Shown here: positions 10,027-20,652 of the stretch, piece after piece
Layout: each line of letters begins with the position of its first letter
Numbering within the stretch: position 1 is the stretch's first letter
Assembly: GCA_037951105.1 (NCBI GenBank)
Contig: JBAMJV010001854.1
Span: forward strand, 115,517 to 179,516
Direction: 5' to 3'
Length of the DNA stretch: 64,000 nucleotides
Source: Echinarachnius parma
Lineage: Eukaryota > Echinodermata > Echinoidea > Clypeasteroida > Echinarachniidae
The notes under the pieces: model-generated
Seen by the model: only the letters and a program-made list of their open reading frames with translations
Told to the model about the DNA's origin: nothing
Databases searched by the model: none
Made by a program: the position numbers and the translations under genes

Positions 10027-12429
10027 GTTATTGTTTAAAAATATATATATTTAGTTAATTATCTTATTTTATCTGGAAGCTAATACCATTCGGCCAACGG
10101 AATGAGATAAAGAGGTCTGATGTCAAACAAAATGTCAACTTTAGATGTGTAGTTAGTAAAATTGCTTAATGCAAACATGGATAATACAAAGTGGGTATTT
10201 CCACGAGCACATAAACGTCATGCGGCACGTAAGATTGGTAGTAAGTGGTACGAATGCCCCCCCCCCCCCCCACCCCCAACTAGTGGATGCATGCATCCCC
10301 CTTATTTTTTGAATGAAAGCCTCATACCGGTATTACTTCTAGTTTTACTTAGAAGTCAGAACTATTGACATCCCCTCACTAACTCGCACATACACCCCTC
10401 CAAATCATATTCATATAACACATTAACAATACATTTCAAATGTTCATTTGTTATTCATAAACATAACAAAAAATTATTACAGTCTAAATGAGTTAAAGTA
10501 AAGTGAAATGAATGGCCTGAACTGTTTATATTTTGATACAATCTGTAAAATATAAATAATGGACGTTATGAGAATGATAAAAAGTAACAAAGTCATGCTA
10601 GTATCTCCCCTCTCCACCCCCCACCCCCCCCCTCCACTTAGCCGTAAAATACACACATCCCCACTAAAGCACTGGTCACAGCGTCACACAAACACACCCC
10701 TTTGTTTATCTGCTCACCTTGATTTCAATCTTTACATTTTAATTAAAAACATACAAAACTGTCACCCCTAACTAAAGACAAGAGAGGAGAGAATCTATAA
10801 CCTTAACGTATAATACTATTTAGCAAACTCCCGATAAAGTAAAATCCAAACAAATTTAAATTAATAGCGAGACGAAGAGTAATGATTAATTTGCATGTTC
10901 TTTGTGTTGTTCCCATTTTGTGTAAATGTACACCCAATTTGCCTCTTTTTGAAAGGATCTAGTAACTTTGTTGACATGACTGTGCAAAAATTGCTGAATG
11001 ATGAAGAAATGTGTATGGAATTGTGATCTGATATTTCCACTGAGTAATGTGTAAAATTTTACAGTAAATGGATGTTATATGGCGAAGTAATGAGCGCAAA
11101 TGCAAAGTGATATTTGCTAGACCATTGCACTGACTTTGTACACAGTTATAACTTTCCAGTGGAAAATTTTAAAAATCTGAACACTTCAATCGTAAACATC
11201 GAAAAACAAATCCTGTTCCATGCCTCTATATATTGGTAATACGAATGGATCGAGGCATGAGAGAACCACTGAAGTTTTTAGTAAGTTTTGTGGATTTGGA
11301 CAAAGTTACTAGATTCCTTCAATAGCTACTTTACTTTCTTTTTGTTCATAATCCAAAATAATTGTATGTGTTTTTCGAAACGGAGGAAGTGTCCCCTTTA
11401 TATCCTTATATTATGCTTTAACGACCAAAATAGATTACAATATTGAACTATACATGATATACATGCAAACCTTACAACCATGATATCCCAATAAAAAAAT
11501 CAATATATTTCCAAAAAGCTGTACTGATATACACATTGACAAAAGAAATGTGAATATGTCTCATCCTCAGTTTTACAAAAAGATCATACAATGTATCTAA
11601 CAAATACAAATCTAAAGATGTGTTATTTTATATAATTAAGTGCCCTATGCAATCATTTATATTGACATTTTCTCAATTTACCCCCCAAAACTTTGTTCTT
11701 TAATCTTAGAGATACATTCTTCAATGATGCAAAACTATAAATAACATTGTTATGTCCATCTCCAATACACAAAATAATTATATATGTTTGAAGATATTTA
11801 ACCAAACATTCAAAGATCTGCCTGAATTTTGAATCCTTAAACTTTCCTGTATATCCAAAAACAAATGTTCAAATATCTACTTGAATAAGGTCCCTTGATT
11901 ATAACTGTACCATCTTTCCATTGATGTGGTAGTGCGACAAAAATAAAATAAATCTGTAATAATCCTTCGCTTTTCCAAATTCCAGATAGTGAACAACAGT
12001 TCCAGACTATCAATCAACATGTACATCAGATACTTGACTTGTACCTCGTTGAAATATCTCGATCAAAGATCATTGTATTTCTTAAACACACATGTCCATA
12101 ATGTGTCTACAATTTTCTATCTCTTGTTAAACTTTCAAAATGTCTTACATAGAAAGGTGGTCTCTTTTAAATCTTTTAAATGTCATAATCACAAAAAACA
12201 GACCTTCCTCCCTTCATCCATTTGATCTACAACATGGAAAGCCATTTGTAGCCTTGTGGAATATTTGAATTCAAAAGCAAACAAAATACTACTACTACTA
12301 CTAATAATAACTATTATACTCGATTTATATAGCGCCTAATATAATGATCTCTAGAAACAAGTATTTGAGCCTTCAAAAATAATATCTCAAGTCTTCTTGA
12401 TAATGACAAATATTACTGATGTTATGATG
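10027..12429. other. Intergenic AT-rich DNA shared with unit 2
   Basis: No gene seen. It holds poly-C runs (10258-10270), a C-rich tract near 10612-10633, and a degenerate family 2 MITE (about 10950-11322, ends AAGGATCTAGTAACTTTG and CAAAGTTACTAGATTCCTT). An ATTTATATAGCGCC block at about 12323 is a motif found at the 3' ends of many marine-invertebrate retroposons. It aligns with 37345-37464 and 40271-42779. Confidence 0.6.
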
Positions 12430-12804
12430 TTATGTTTTGAATTCAAAGATATTGAGGCATTAGAAAAGGTGCAGACAAGATGCTTGCGGCTATGTAAGAA
12501 AGAGATCAACATTGAATCGCTTGAGGTGAGAAGACAGAGGACTGATTTGATAGATACGTACAAGTTCTTAAATGGACATTATAAGTCTCAACCAGATAAG
12601 TTCTTCTCGAAACCACTTAGGAATCTAAGAGGGCATTCAAATAAGTTATTTCTTAGTCGCACCAGAACGAAATTGGCAGGCCACTTTTACTCCAATAGAG
12701 TGGTTAAGCACTGGAATTTGTTGCCTGAAAAGACGGTGTCTGCGCCAACTGTGGAATCTTTTAAGAGAAATTTGAGAGCCCTTCCCATAGGAAAAGAGGG
12801 TTAA
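12430..12804 (+). mobile_element. LINE 3' relic (C-terminal end of RT ORF)
   Basis: The frame 12397-12804 encodes DIEALEKVQTRCLRL, GHSNKLFLSRTRTKLAGHF and NRVVKHWNLLPEKTVSAP, the typical C-terminal tail of CR1/L2/Jockey-type LINE proteins after the RT domain. RT itself is missing, so this is a 5'-truncated relic. The copy at 42780-43154 differs at only three bases over 408, all changing residues. Confidence 0.8.
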
Positions 12805-12900
12805 TCTACCAAGTATACCAAGTAAGTATGAATCTTAAACCCTTTTCCAAAACAAAATATTTGAACAATTTACCTAGAAACTAACGACTCTCCATAATTG

Positions 12901-13463
12901 TTAAAGGGATAGTTGAGTTCTGGTGAAGAGAGTACAATTTGGGTTAAACTGAATTTTAGTAACCAAAACCTGCACTATAACATTACAAACTAATAGTAAT
13001 AACACTTAACCATGCTCGAAAGGAATACAAAATTACAAACGACTAAGTAAAAAGCCTGTTATCATTCAAAAAGAGCCATTCAAACTCAAGAGGGCGTTGG
13101 TTTCAACCATCTTAAATAAAATATTGTGCATATGATGGTTTGTAAAAAATAGTGATTAGATAGAGAGATAGTCAACAACTATTACAAAACTTCTTTTGAA
13201 ATTTTTTGAAAAGAGGAAGCATTTTTAAAATTCTTGTAACGGTTGGCTCAAATTTATCGAATAAATGTGGGCCCCCACATTTATTACAAATGGTTACGTT
13301 TATGGATATTTCAGCCGTTTCTGAACCGATTTTGATCAAATAAAGTTTATTCTGTCATTACAATTGTATGTTCTTTCAAATTTGACACTCAGTTTTTTCA
13401 TTATCTCACAAAAAACTTATTATGTGTAGCGCCCTCTATACCAAAACTCAACTATCCCTTTAA
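12901..13463. mobile_element. TTAA-flanked MITE, family 1 (AGGGATAGTTGAG ends)
   Basis: TTAA at 12901-12904 and 13460-13463; ends AGGGATAGTTGAGTTCTGG and CAAAACTCAACTATCCCT. A central palindrome AATAAATGTGGG/CCCACATTTATT sits at 13260-13285. Shared with unit 2 (43251-43812), so it predates the duplication. Family 1 also appears at 37465, 38451 and 56391 and as fragments at 20036 and 58070. Confidence 0.85.
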
Positions 13464-14764
13464 GTCCAAGTTAGTTCAACAAAGCATCTTTGTGAAACAC
13501 CCCCTGGTTTTCCCGACATAGCCAACCTTTGAGTGCAAGGTTGATTCCAAATGTTGAATTTTACTTTATTTAGGATCAGCCTAATTTAATAGCTTATTAG
13601 TCAATAAACATAAATTACTGCGTGGGTATAAGGAGATAGAGTAAGTATCATATACATTTTAGAGATACAAAATATGTACATAGATACAAAAATGCACATT
13701 TTAATTAGGTTCAGTAGGTACTGTGCCCTCATTTTCCCTAAACAACACCACCGTCAACAACAGAAATAATGCATGTCTTACGAAAAAGGGGGTGGTTACA
13801 TTATCTCCGTATATAGGACTTCCCCCACAATTCGGGATGTGCGTAAGGGGGACAATAATTTCAAAAGTTAGGGTCAATTACATGCCCATTGCTACACCGA
13901 TCACAAATAATGTATAACTTCAAACCATATTTCTTTCGAAATGTTTGAAAAAGGTTTTATATGTCTTGTCCCCCCCCCCCCCCCCCCCTCCCTGAGCTAA
14001 TAATAACCTCACACACAGTCCCCTAAAAGAATCAGCTGGTATTATAAGCTTCTGCCTCCCCTTCTTGGCTTCTGACACCCCCCCCCCCCCCCACCCCCTC
14101 CTCCTCTTCTTCTTCTTCTGCTTGTCTCTCTCCCTTTAATTCCATATTTCTCTCTCTCACTCTTCTCACTGCCCCCACTATGTTTCCCTCCTTCCCCTAC
14201 ATGACCATTTTGAGTACATCACAAATTACTTTCCGTCGCAATGCCATACACCATGACAGCAAACGCAAGTCGAAATTCTATAAAAACATAACGTGCACTG
14301 ACTGATTTGCCACGATTTCAATACGAATTGTATAAGCTTAGTTTTTCAATCCATTCTAATTAAATAGAGTCATGGCTCAGACATGTTAGCATTTAATCAT
14401 TTATTTCCAAAAAAAACAAACAAAACATAGCTTACCATGTAGTATGGATGACGGATCCCGATGCTCCATTCAGCCCAACAAGTTTAGTTTCCTTCCCTAG
14501 TCATTTAGACAATTAAGACACAGCGAAGCAAACAGGTTAGGTACCTAGTCTCCTAGATAAATAGTGGATCTAGACGTTTCAGTATGATATTTTGCCTCTT
14601 TATATGTGATTGTAATGTACCCAAACCCGAAATCTCCGGAATGAAATAGTTCGTCGTAAAGAATGCAAAATCACCATCCGATTGCGAAATATGTTAATCG
14701 TGAATGTTCTGATCTCCTGTATTGCGCAATGTGCTTCACCTTGTAGCCGTGTATTGCGTCTAAA
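13464..14764. other. Intergenic DNA with poly-C and pyrimidine tracts
   Basis: No gene seen. Contains C homopolymers at about 13970-13988 and 14079-14092 followed by CT-rich sequence. The first part (13464-13790) differs from unit 2 by about one base in 270. Bases 14679-14757 recur in the third duplicon fragment at 63794-63872. Confidence 0.6.
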
Positions 14765-15559
14765 GCCATGGTCTCATCCGACCCACGTAGGCATAGCGAG
14801 TGGTCCACGTAGAGATTTTGGGGTTGTAAGTGATCCTACGCGGGTGGCCCGCGCGCACTACGCAAGTAATTTCAAGCTACCTGATCCTCGCGTAGCCTAA
14901 ACTTTAGGACTTTGTTTTGGTCTGCGATGATTTGTTGCTGCTACCGCGTGGCTGGTGCGTAGGTTCCTGCGCGGGGGGCACCTGGGGGGCACGTGCGGGA
15001 GTCGTGGGTAGTAATTGAGAATTTTCTTCGTTATTTGCAGGGAATAAAAGCTAGAGAAGAAGCCACGTAGCCCCTGTGCGCCACCCACGTTCTACGCACT
15101 CACTACGCACGCACTGCCCACGCGATCAACACTGCCCCCGCGTCATGCACGCGTAGCACCTTCGCGCTACCCACGTAGCACCACAGACTATAGAATCAAG
15201 CGTCTTTGGTAGCACCCACGTACTTCCCACGCACTGCCCACGTGAAAACCTCGATCAAATGAATTTTCTACGTAGACCAGACGCAGGTGATGCGACCACC
15301 CCCCCCCCCCCCCCCCCCCCCCCACGCCTCCAGTAGCCTTCATTTTACTACGTGGAGAAAAATTGGACATGCACAATTTTTGATCTGCGATTATTTGTCG
15401 CGGCTACCTCGTGGCTGATGCGTGGGTGGTGCGTGGGGGGGGGGGGGGCGGGGCACGTGGGGGTACGTAGGTAGTACTTGCGAATTGTCTTCGTTATTTT
15501 CAAGGTATATAAGCTATATTGTATGATTTGTGCATCTCCGTTTTGTCGCTTGAGAAGGG

Positions 15560-16964
15560 ATGGCGATACCACCAGAGCGTCTACGGCTAGTCCTGCTCAG
15601 ACAGTGTTTTGGGGGAAATACAGGAGGAGCACAACATAGTGTTGCTGGCATTAATCCGTGCCCGTGAGTAGCGGCGGTGGCGGCGGCAACAAAACCAGAA
15701 ACGTTGGCGGGTCCGCCCCTGGATCGAGCGCCACCCGATGTATGGGCAGTACCATGGGCGTCGATACTTACGTAATACCTATTCATCAGGGGGATGAATG
15801 AATAGATCATCCCCCCCTGATGAATGGGTATCAATGACAGATCGACGCCCATGTCCAGTACCACACTCTCATGCAGGAGTTGGAGAGGGAATCCGCAGGG
15901 GATTTTGTGGGTTTCCTCCGAATGGAGCCTGCCATGTTCCAAGAACTGCTCCTAAGAGTTGGCCCCCCAAAGGGCGAGAGGGGAAGCCTTGCCGTCGCCC
16001 TCTAGATCTTGGTTTGAAGTTGTCTGTTACGTTGTGGTTCCTAGCCTCGGTGAACTCATAATATAGGAGCCTAGCCGTTTCCTTCCGTGTTCCACACAAC
16101 ACCATATCGCAGTTCATCCCCGCGGTTTGCCAGGCCATCACCGACGAATACATCGGGGAAACAATGCCGACCCCCAGCACACCAGATGATTGGCGTTGCG
16201 TCACTGACCAGTTCCGGCTGCGTTGGAACTACCACCATTGCTGTGGCGCCATCGATGGGAAACACGTGAAGATATATAAAGGCACCGAAAAATACCGGGA
16301 CGAGACATCATAACTACAAACTCGATTATGCTGCTCGCGGTAGTAGATGCCAACTACAAATTCATGTGGGCGGATGTCGAGTCTGAGGGATCGGCTTCAG
16401 ACGCGGGTATTTTCAACAGTGCGCCGTCCGGCCTGACCTGGAGGAGAATCGCCTGGGGTTCCCCGATCCTGAACCACTGCCGGGAGATGAGCATGACCTT
16501 CCCTTGTTTCTGGTGGGGGATGATGAAACCATTTTTTTGGTTTTTGTTTGGGGGTGGGGGGAGGGTGCTGACTCACGAGGAGAGGATATTCAACTATCGC
16601 ACATCTAGGCATCTAGGGCCCGCCGTGTGGTTGAGAATGTGTTCGGCATCCTGGCCCACCGCTGGCGTGTCCTGCTCACCAACATCCAGTTGGCCCCCGG
16701 GGTGCACGCAAGGTCACCTCAAGCTGCTTGATTCTGCACAATCTGATGCGGACGAGCTACCCTGGTCTCCAAGCCAACGATGTAGACCAGGAGGATGCGC
16801 AAGAAAATCTCATTCCCGGAGTGTGGCGTCAGCACGCAATGGAAGAGGCCAACCAGATCGGAAGCCCCCAAGTCACCAAGGAGGGCAAGCAAATCAGGGT
16901 CTACCTGAATAACTACTACAGTAGCGAAGAAGGCAGGCTGCCATGGCAGGATGCCATTGTGTAA
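15560..16964 (+). pseudogene. HARBI1-like DDE transposase pseudogene
   Basis: Recognisable transposase pieces lie in order but in different frames: MAIPPERLRLVLLRQ (15560), RRWRRQQNQKRWRVRPWIER then MYGQYH (about 15670-15755), MEPAMFQELLLRVGP, HNTISQFIPAVCQAITDEY, WNYHHCCGAIDGKHVKIYKG (first catalytic Asp), VVDANYKFMWADVESEG then SASDAGIFN (second), EERIFNYRTSR (Glu) and LILHNLMRTSYPGLQ. Several stops and frame changes, plus a 96-bp hairpin insertion at 15755-15850, inactivate it. The enzyme would cut and paste the element. The same lesions recur in unit 2. Confidence 0.85.
15755..15850. mobile_element. Small hairpin insertion in the transposase gene
   Basis: A 96-bp segment with inverted ends TGGGCGTCGAT and ATCGACGCCC is flanked by ATGGGCAGTACCA at 15742-15754 and a near copy at 15851-15863 (exact in unit 2: 51810-51822 and 51920-51932). 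It splits the transposase after MYGQYH. Family unknown. Present in both units. Confidence 0.65.
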
Positions 16965-17213
16965 ACTCTCTATGAACTTGTGAACATAACTTTGGACAAT
17001 ACATCTGTGAATCAGGTGTCTTTTGTATTGATATATTGTATTTTGTATTGATATATTGTATTTTGTATTGATATATTGAAATGAATCAAGCAGTAGGATT
17101 GTCCTGTAATCACTTGCCACTCTGAACACCTAACCAAAGATAGAAACTCTTTACAACTCTTAAGGCAATTAAGTCCTTTATCACTTGTTTGCTCCCAAAT
17201 TAACGTCTCCATT

Positions 17214-17640
17214 TGCGTGATTGCAATCACGATTGGAGTTATTTTTCACTCCAATCACGGTATTTTTTACCGTGTGAACAAAAACTAGAATCACGAATCG
17301 CGAAACTCGAATCGTGGTCCAGAGGTGTTTTCTAATCATGATTCGCTCAAATCACAGTGCGAATCGGTAGTGTAAACGGCTTGACCTCCAAAACATGATT
17401 TGGGAGGCGGAGCTTACGTGACCTTACATGCACGTCCGCCGATAAACCCGGCGCTCTTCGCTTCGAATGCAGTCATGCAGTGTAGTACTAGTGTTCTCCT
17501 TGTTTGATTGACAGATACGTCTCCAGAAACGCGATTGTAATCACAGTTTGCGCGAAGTCTTTTTCGTCGTGTAAAGGCAAGGCAACAGAATCATCGTGAT
17601 TGTAAACATAATTCCAATCATGATTGCAATCACTCGTGTA
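17214..17640. mobile_element. Inverted-repeat MITE in the Harbinger 3' region
   Basis: Inverted ends around GTGATTGCAATCACGATTGG and CCAATCATGATTGCAATCAC enclose about 400 bp between the transposase stop and the right Harbinger end. No coding capacity. In unit 2 the same MITE is itself interrupted by two insertions (53516-54293 and 54321-54805). Confidence 0.55.
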
Positions 17641-18212
17641 AAAAGGCTCTAAACTAAATATATATCTCCTTAAAATTACCAATTGGTTCTTGCCCCCCTC
17701 GTCTTGCCAGCGTAGCACCTGCGCGCCACCAACGTAGCACCCATGTACTACCCACGCATTGCCCACGTGAACGAAAAAATGCACTTTCTACGTGGACCGG
17801 ACCTAGGTGGATGTGACCAATCCCAGGTAGAATTTGCCCACGTAGAGAAAATGGGCGCGTATGCAAAATTACTGTTCTACGTGTGCGCTACGCCTACGTG
17901 GGTCGGATGAGACGATGGCGGGGCGCGTTTATTTTTTTCCGTGATTCATACCCGACAAATCGGCTAAAAGCTCGCTGGTAAGCCAAGACCCGCGCCGCTG
18001 CTGTAACGTACATTTCTATGCATCAAACTCTGCGACTCTGCGACATCGATCTAGCTAAGACAAGTCCAAGGGCAAGGATGACCATTAATCAGTGTCCGAT
18101 CTCGATGTGGACTACGACCACGACGATGCGACTAGGAAAATTCATCTAGGTGTAGATACATCACATCACTCACAGTCACCATGGTGTGTGAGAAAATGGC
18201 TAGGCTTGCGTG

Positions 18213-18431
18213 TAATGCCCGGCGCAGACAGAGCCGACTCGACCCGATCCGACTGGTTTTCAGCCTGATTATCTCAGTATGCGCTGCCTCAGGACTCCGG
18301 TTTTTCCAGTCAAGTGCCAGTCGGAGGTCATTCGAGGCCGATTCAACATGTTGGGTCGGCTCCGACTGAGCGAAACTGACTCTAGCCTGACTGAAAACCA
18401 GTCGGATCTGGTCGAGTCGGCTCTGTCTGCG
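18213..18431. mobile_element. TA-flanked MITE (GCCCGGCGCAGACAG ends)
   Basis: Starts TA then ATGCCCGGCGCAGACAGAGC and ends with the inverted counterpart GGCTCTGTCTGCGCC, directly abutting the next MITE. The inner arms read GACTCGACCCGATCCGACTG and complement. Other copies are at 40043-40270, 55498-55692 and 59019-59251. TA duplication seen at the empty sites fits a Tc1/mariner-type transposase. Confidence 0.75.
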
Positions 18432-18795
18432 CCGGTGTCACGCTAAATCCGTACGCACTGCGAAATCCGTACGCAGTCGCAAATGCGCATGCGCACCCGT
18501 GGGAAAAATTGCCTGCGAAATTCGTTCCCATTCATGCTATTTGTAATAAAGCATGCAAAATGCCTCCTTCAGGCTCCTTGCAGCACAAAGTGTTGTCAAA
18601 ACCCGACGGTGGATTAAGAAAATCCATTCACGCCATTTAAAAATTTAATAAAACATGTGTCAATTTGTTATTAGCATGAAATTGCGGCGTAATAATGGTC
18701 ACGATTTTCGCAAGACACACCTCCAAATGTATAAGCGCATGCGCATTTGCTACTGGGTACGGATTTCGCAGGTCACGGATTTAGCACCACACCGG
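18432..18795. mobile_element. MITE with CCGGTG ends
   Basis: A 364-bp element with imperfect inverted arms of about 60 bp: GCTAAATCCGT, TGCGAAATCCGTAC and GCAAATGCGCATGCGC near the left end and their complements at the right. Shared with unit 2 (55693-56055). Superfamily not assigned. Confidence 0.65.
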
Positions 18796-20035
18796 GCTTA
18801 AATCAACACACGCGAGCTAGTCTTGGCTTACCAGCACGCTTTCACGAGTTTTTGAGGAAAACTGACGCATTAGTGGTACGGGAAAAAAAGACGCTGGCGT
18901 GGGATTTAAGCCCTTATATTTGTTTCAATGTTCAATTTTATTTTATTTTTAACAAAAAAAAAGTACATAATATTTACAATGAATAAGTCACAGCATTTTT
19001 GAAATTATAAACAATAAATTATAAACATTGTCAATCAAATTTACGTTTATATAATTATTAATTAAGATACAATAAAATTTTTAAATAATCATGTCATATA
19101 TATAAGCGGAATCAGAAAGGAAATGAATGTTGCCGTATGTTTAGATTTCAAGTGAAAATGGAGGGATCCACTAAAAAGCATGGCTTGTAGAATGTGGAAT
19201 CCCTCAGGTGGAATATACCAGGTTCCAGTAGGAAGTGGGTTTATTTTTTACAACCGGTATTTCTCTCGTATATATGTTTTTAAGGTATTCAAATATGGAC
19301 ATTGTTATCAAAATTTTGGGCTAAACTACGGTATATTTTAAAAAAACTTTGATTAAACACTTCGTTTGTATAAGGTATATTGAAAAATGCATGCCCTTCA
19401 CACATATTCAAATTATGCTCTTAGTACTATATCGCAACGCGATACCTGGCTAATAGCGTGGTCGGACTGATAGGAGCACGCGAATTAATCGGGGGGGGGG
19501 GGGGGGGGGGGGTGGGGCTTGCACACTCTGTTTCTTTATTTTTAATGGATATTCTCCTTGTGCTTTGTATTGTTATTATCAAACCAAGGTAATAATGGTG
19601 GAGGGGCATGTGCCCCCTAACTACGTCCATGGCGCGAAAGGACCAATGGGTGTGGGGTGTGTTGTTAACAATGGATAGCCATCACGCATGAACAGATGAA
19701 CGTCACAGAATAATGATATACAAACAAACGTGGGTGATTTGTTCAAAGGTCCCTTTAGCAATTCGCCCGCTGTAATCGTGAAACGCATGGTGAATAAAAT
19801 ATTTGTTGATGATAATTATGGGACGGAAATTACAATTTGCAAGTTTTCTGTTTGTCTCACAGTATAAAATAACGATAATTTTCCATAACTTTGCATGACG
19901 TATCGAATGGACCGCCTGTACTGACACGAAGAGATCCGTTTAATTGTTTGTGAAAGGGGGGGGGGGGTGAAATTACATTATCGTATCTGTTATTGAGGAA
20001 ACTCGAGAGCTTGTCTGCTAGACCCCTGACTCTGT
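18796..20035. other. Intergenic AT-rich DNA
   Basis: No gene seen. It contains GGCTTACCAGCACGC, an inverted counterpart of GCTCGCTGGTAAGCC at about 17970, suggesting that the MITEs between were inserted in an older inverted-repeat element. There is a poly-G run at 19491-19511. Bases from 19212 recur in the third duplicon fragment at 63911. Aligns with 56056-58069. Confidence 0.5.
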
Positions 20036-20283
20036 TAAAAGAGCCATTCTTTAATTCTTAAATTCATATTGGTAATGTAAAATAATTATTATTTTAGCTT
20101 GGGGCCCCACAATTATTACAAATGGTTATGTTTATGAATATTTCAGTCATTTCTGAACCGATTTTGATCAAATAAAGTTTATTCTGTCATTAAAATTGTA
20201 TGCTCTTTTGAATTTGACACTCATTTTTTCATTATCTCTCTCTCAAACAAATGTTGTGTACCAAAACTCAAATATCCCTTTAA
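20036..20283. mobile_element. Fragment of family 1 TTAA MITE
   Basis: Retains the right half: AAAAGAGCCATTC, the GGGGCCCC core at 20101-20108, GATTTTGATCAAATAAAGTT and the right end CAAAACTCAAATATCCCT with TTAA at 20280-20283. The left end is missing. Shared with unit 2 (58070-58316). Confidence 0.7.
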
Positions 20284-20354
20284 GCTTGTCGTCGGGAATA
20301 AAGTAGAAAGGTGACCGTAATGTGTGCACATGTATATGTGTGTGGTTTTGCGCG

Positions 20355-20515
<161 letters not shown>

Positions 20516-20652
20516 TTGTGTGACTGTATGCGTTAATGTTATCCTTATAATCTTCCTTATTTCAAAAAATATTTATATTGTAAAATATGCGTTTAATATA
20601 TACACTGTATTTTATTTTGATTAAGGTGGCGGAGTCCATGGAGTTTGAGCGG

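Larger units (their letters stand above)
14765..17919 (+). mobile_element. Decayed PIF/Harbinger transposon (with tandem 5' copy)
   Basis: Inverted ends GCCATGGTCTCATCCGACCC at left and its near complement at right (GGGTCGGATGAGACGATGGC) enclose a HARBI1-type transposase remnant. Subterminal DNA is packed with CACGTAG/TACGCAC motifs, likely transposase binding sites by analogy. In unit 2 a second copy of the left end begins at 46152; here that point is a poly-C run. So 14765-15300 looks like a non-autonomous element next to the transposase-bearing one. The transposon was already broken when the units duplicated. Confidence 0.8.

Noticed and set aside
15188-15942. Minus-strand frames of 60-142 codons near the Harbinger element
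   Set aside because: They oppose the transposase remnant and GC-rich subterminal repeats; no family match.
19703-19927. 74-codon minus-strand frame conserved at 57671-57958
   Set aside because: The surrounding DNA is almost identical in both units, so conservation of the frame carries no information; no domain or splice context.
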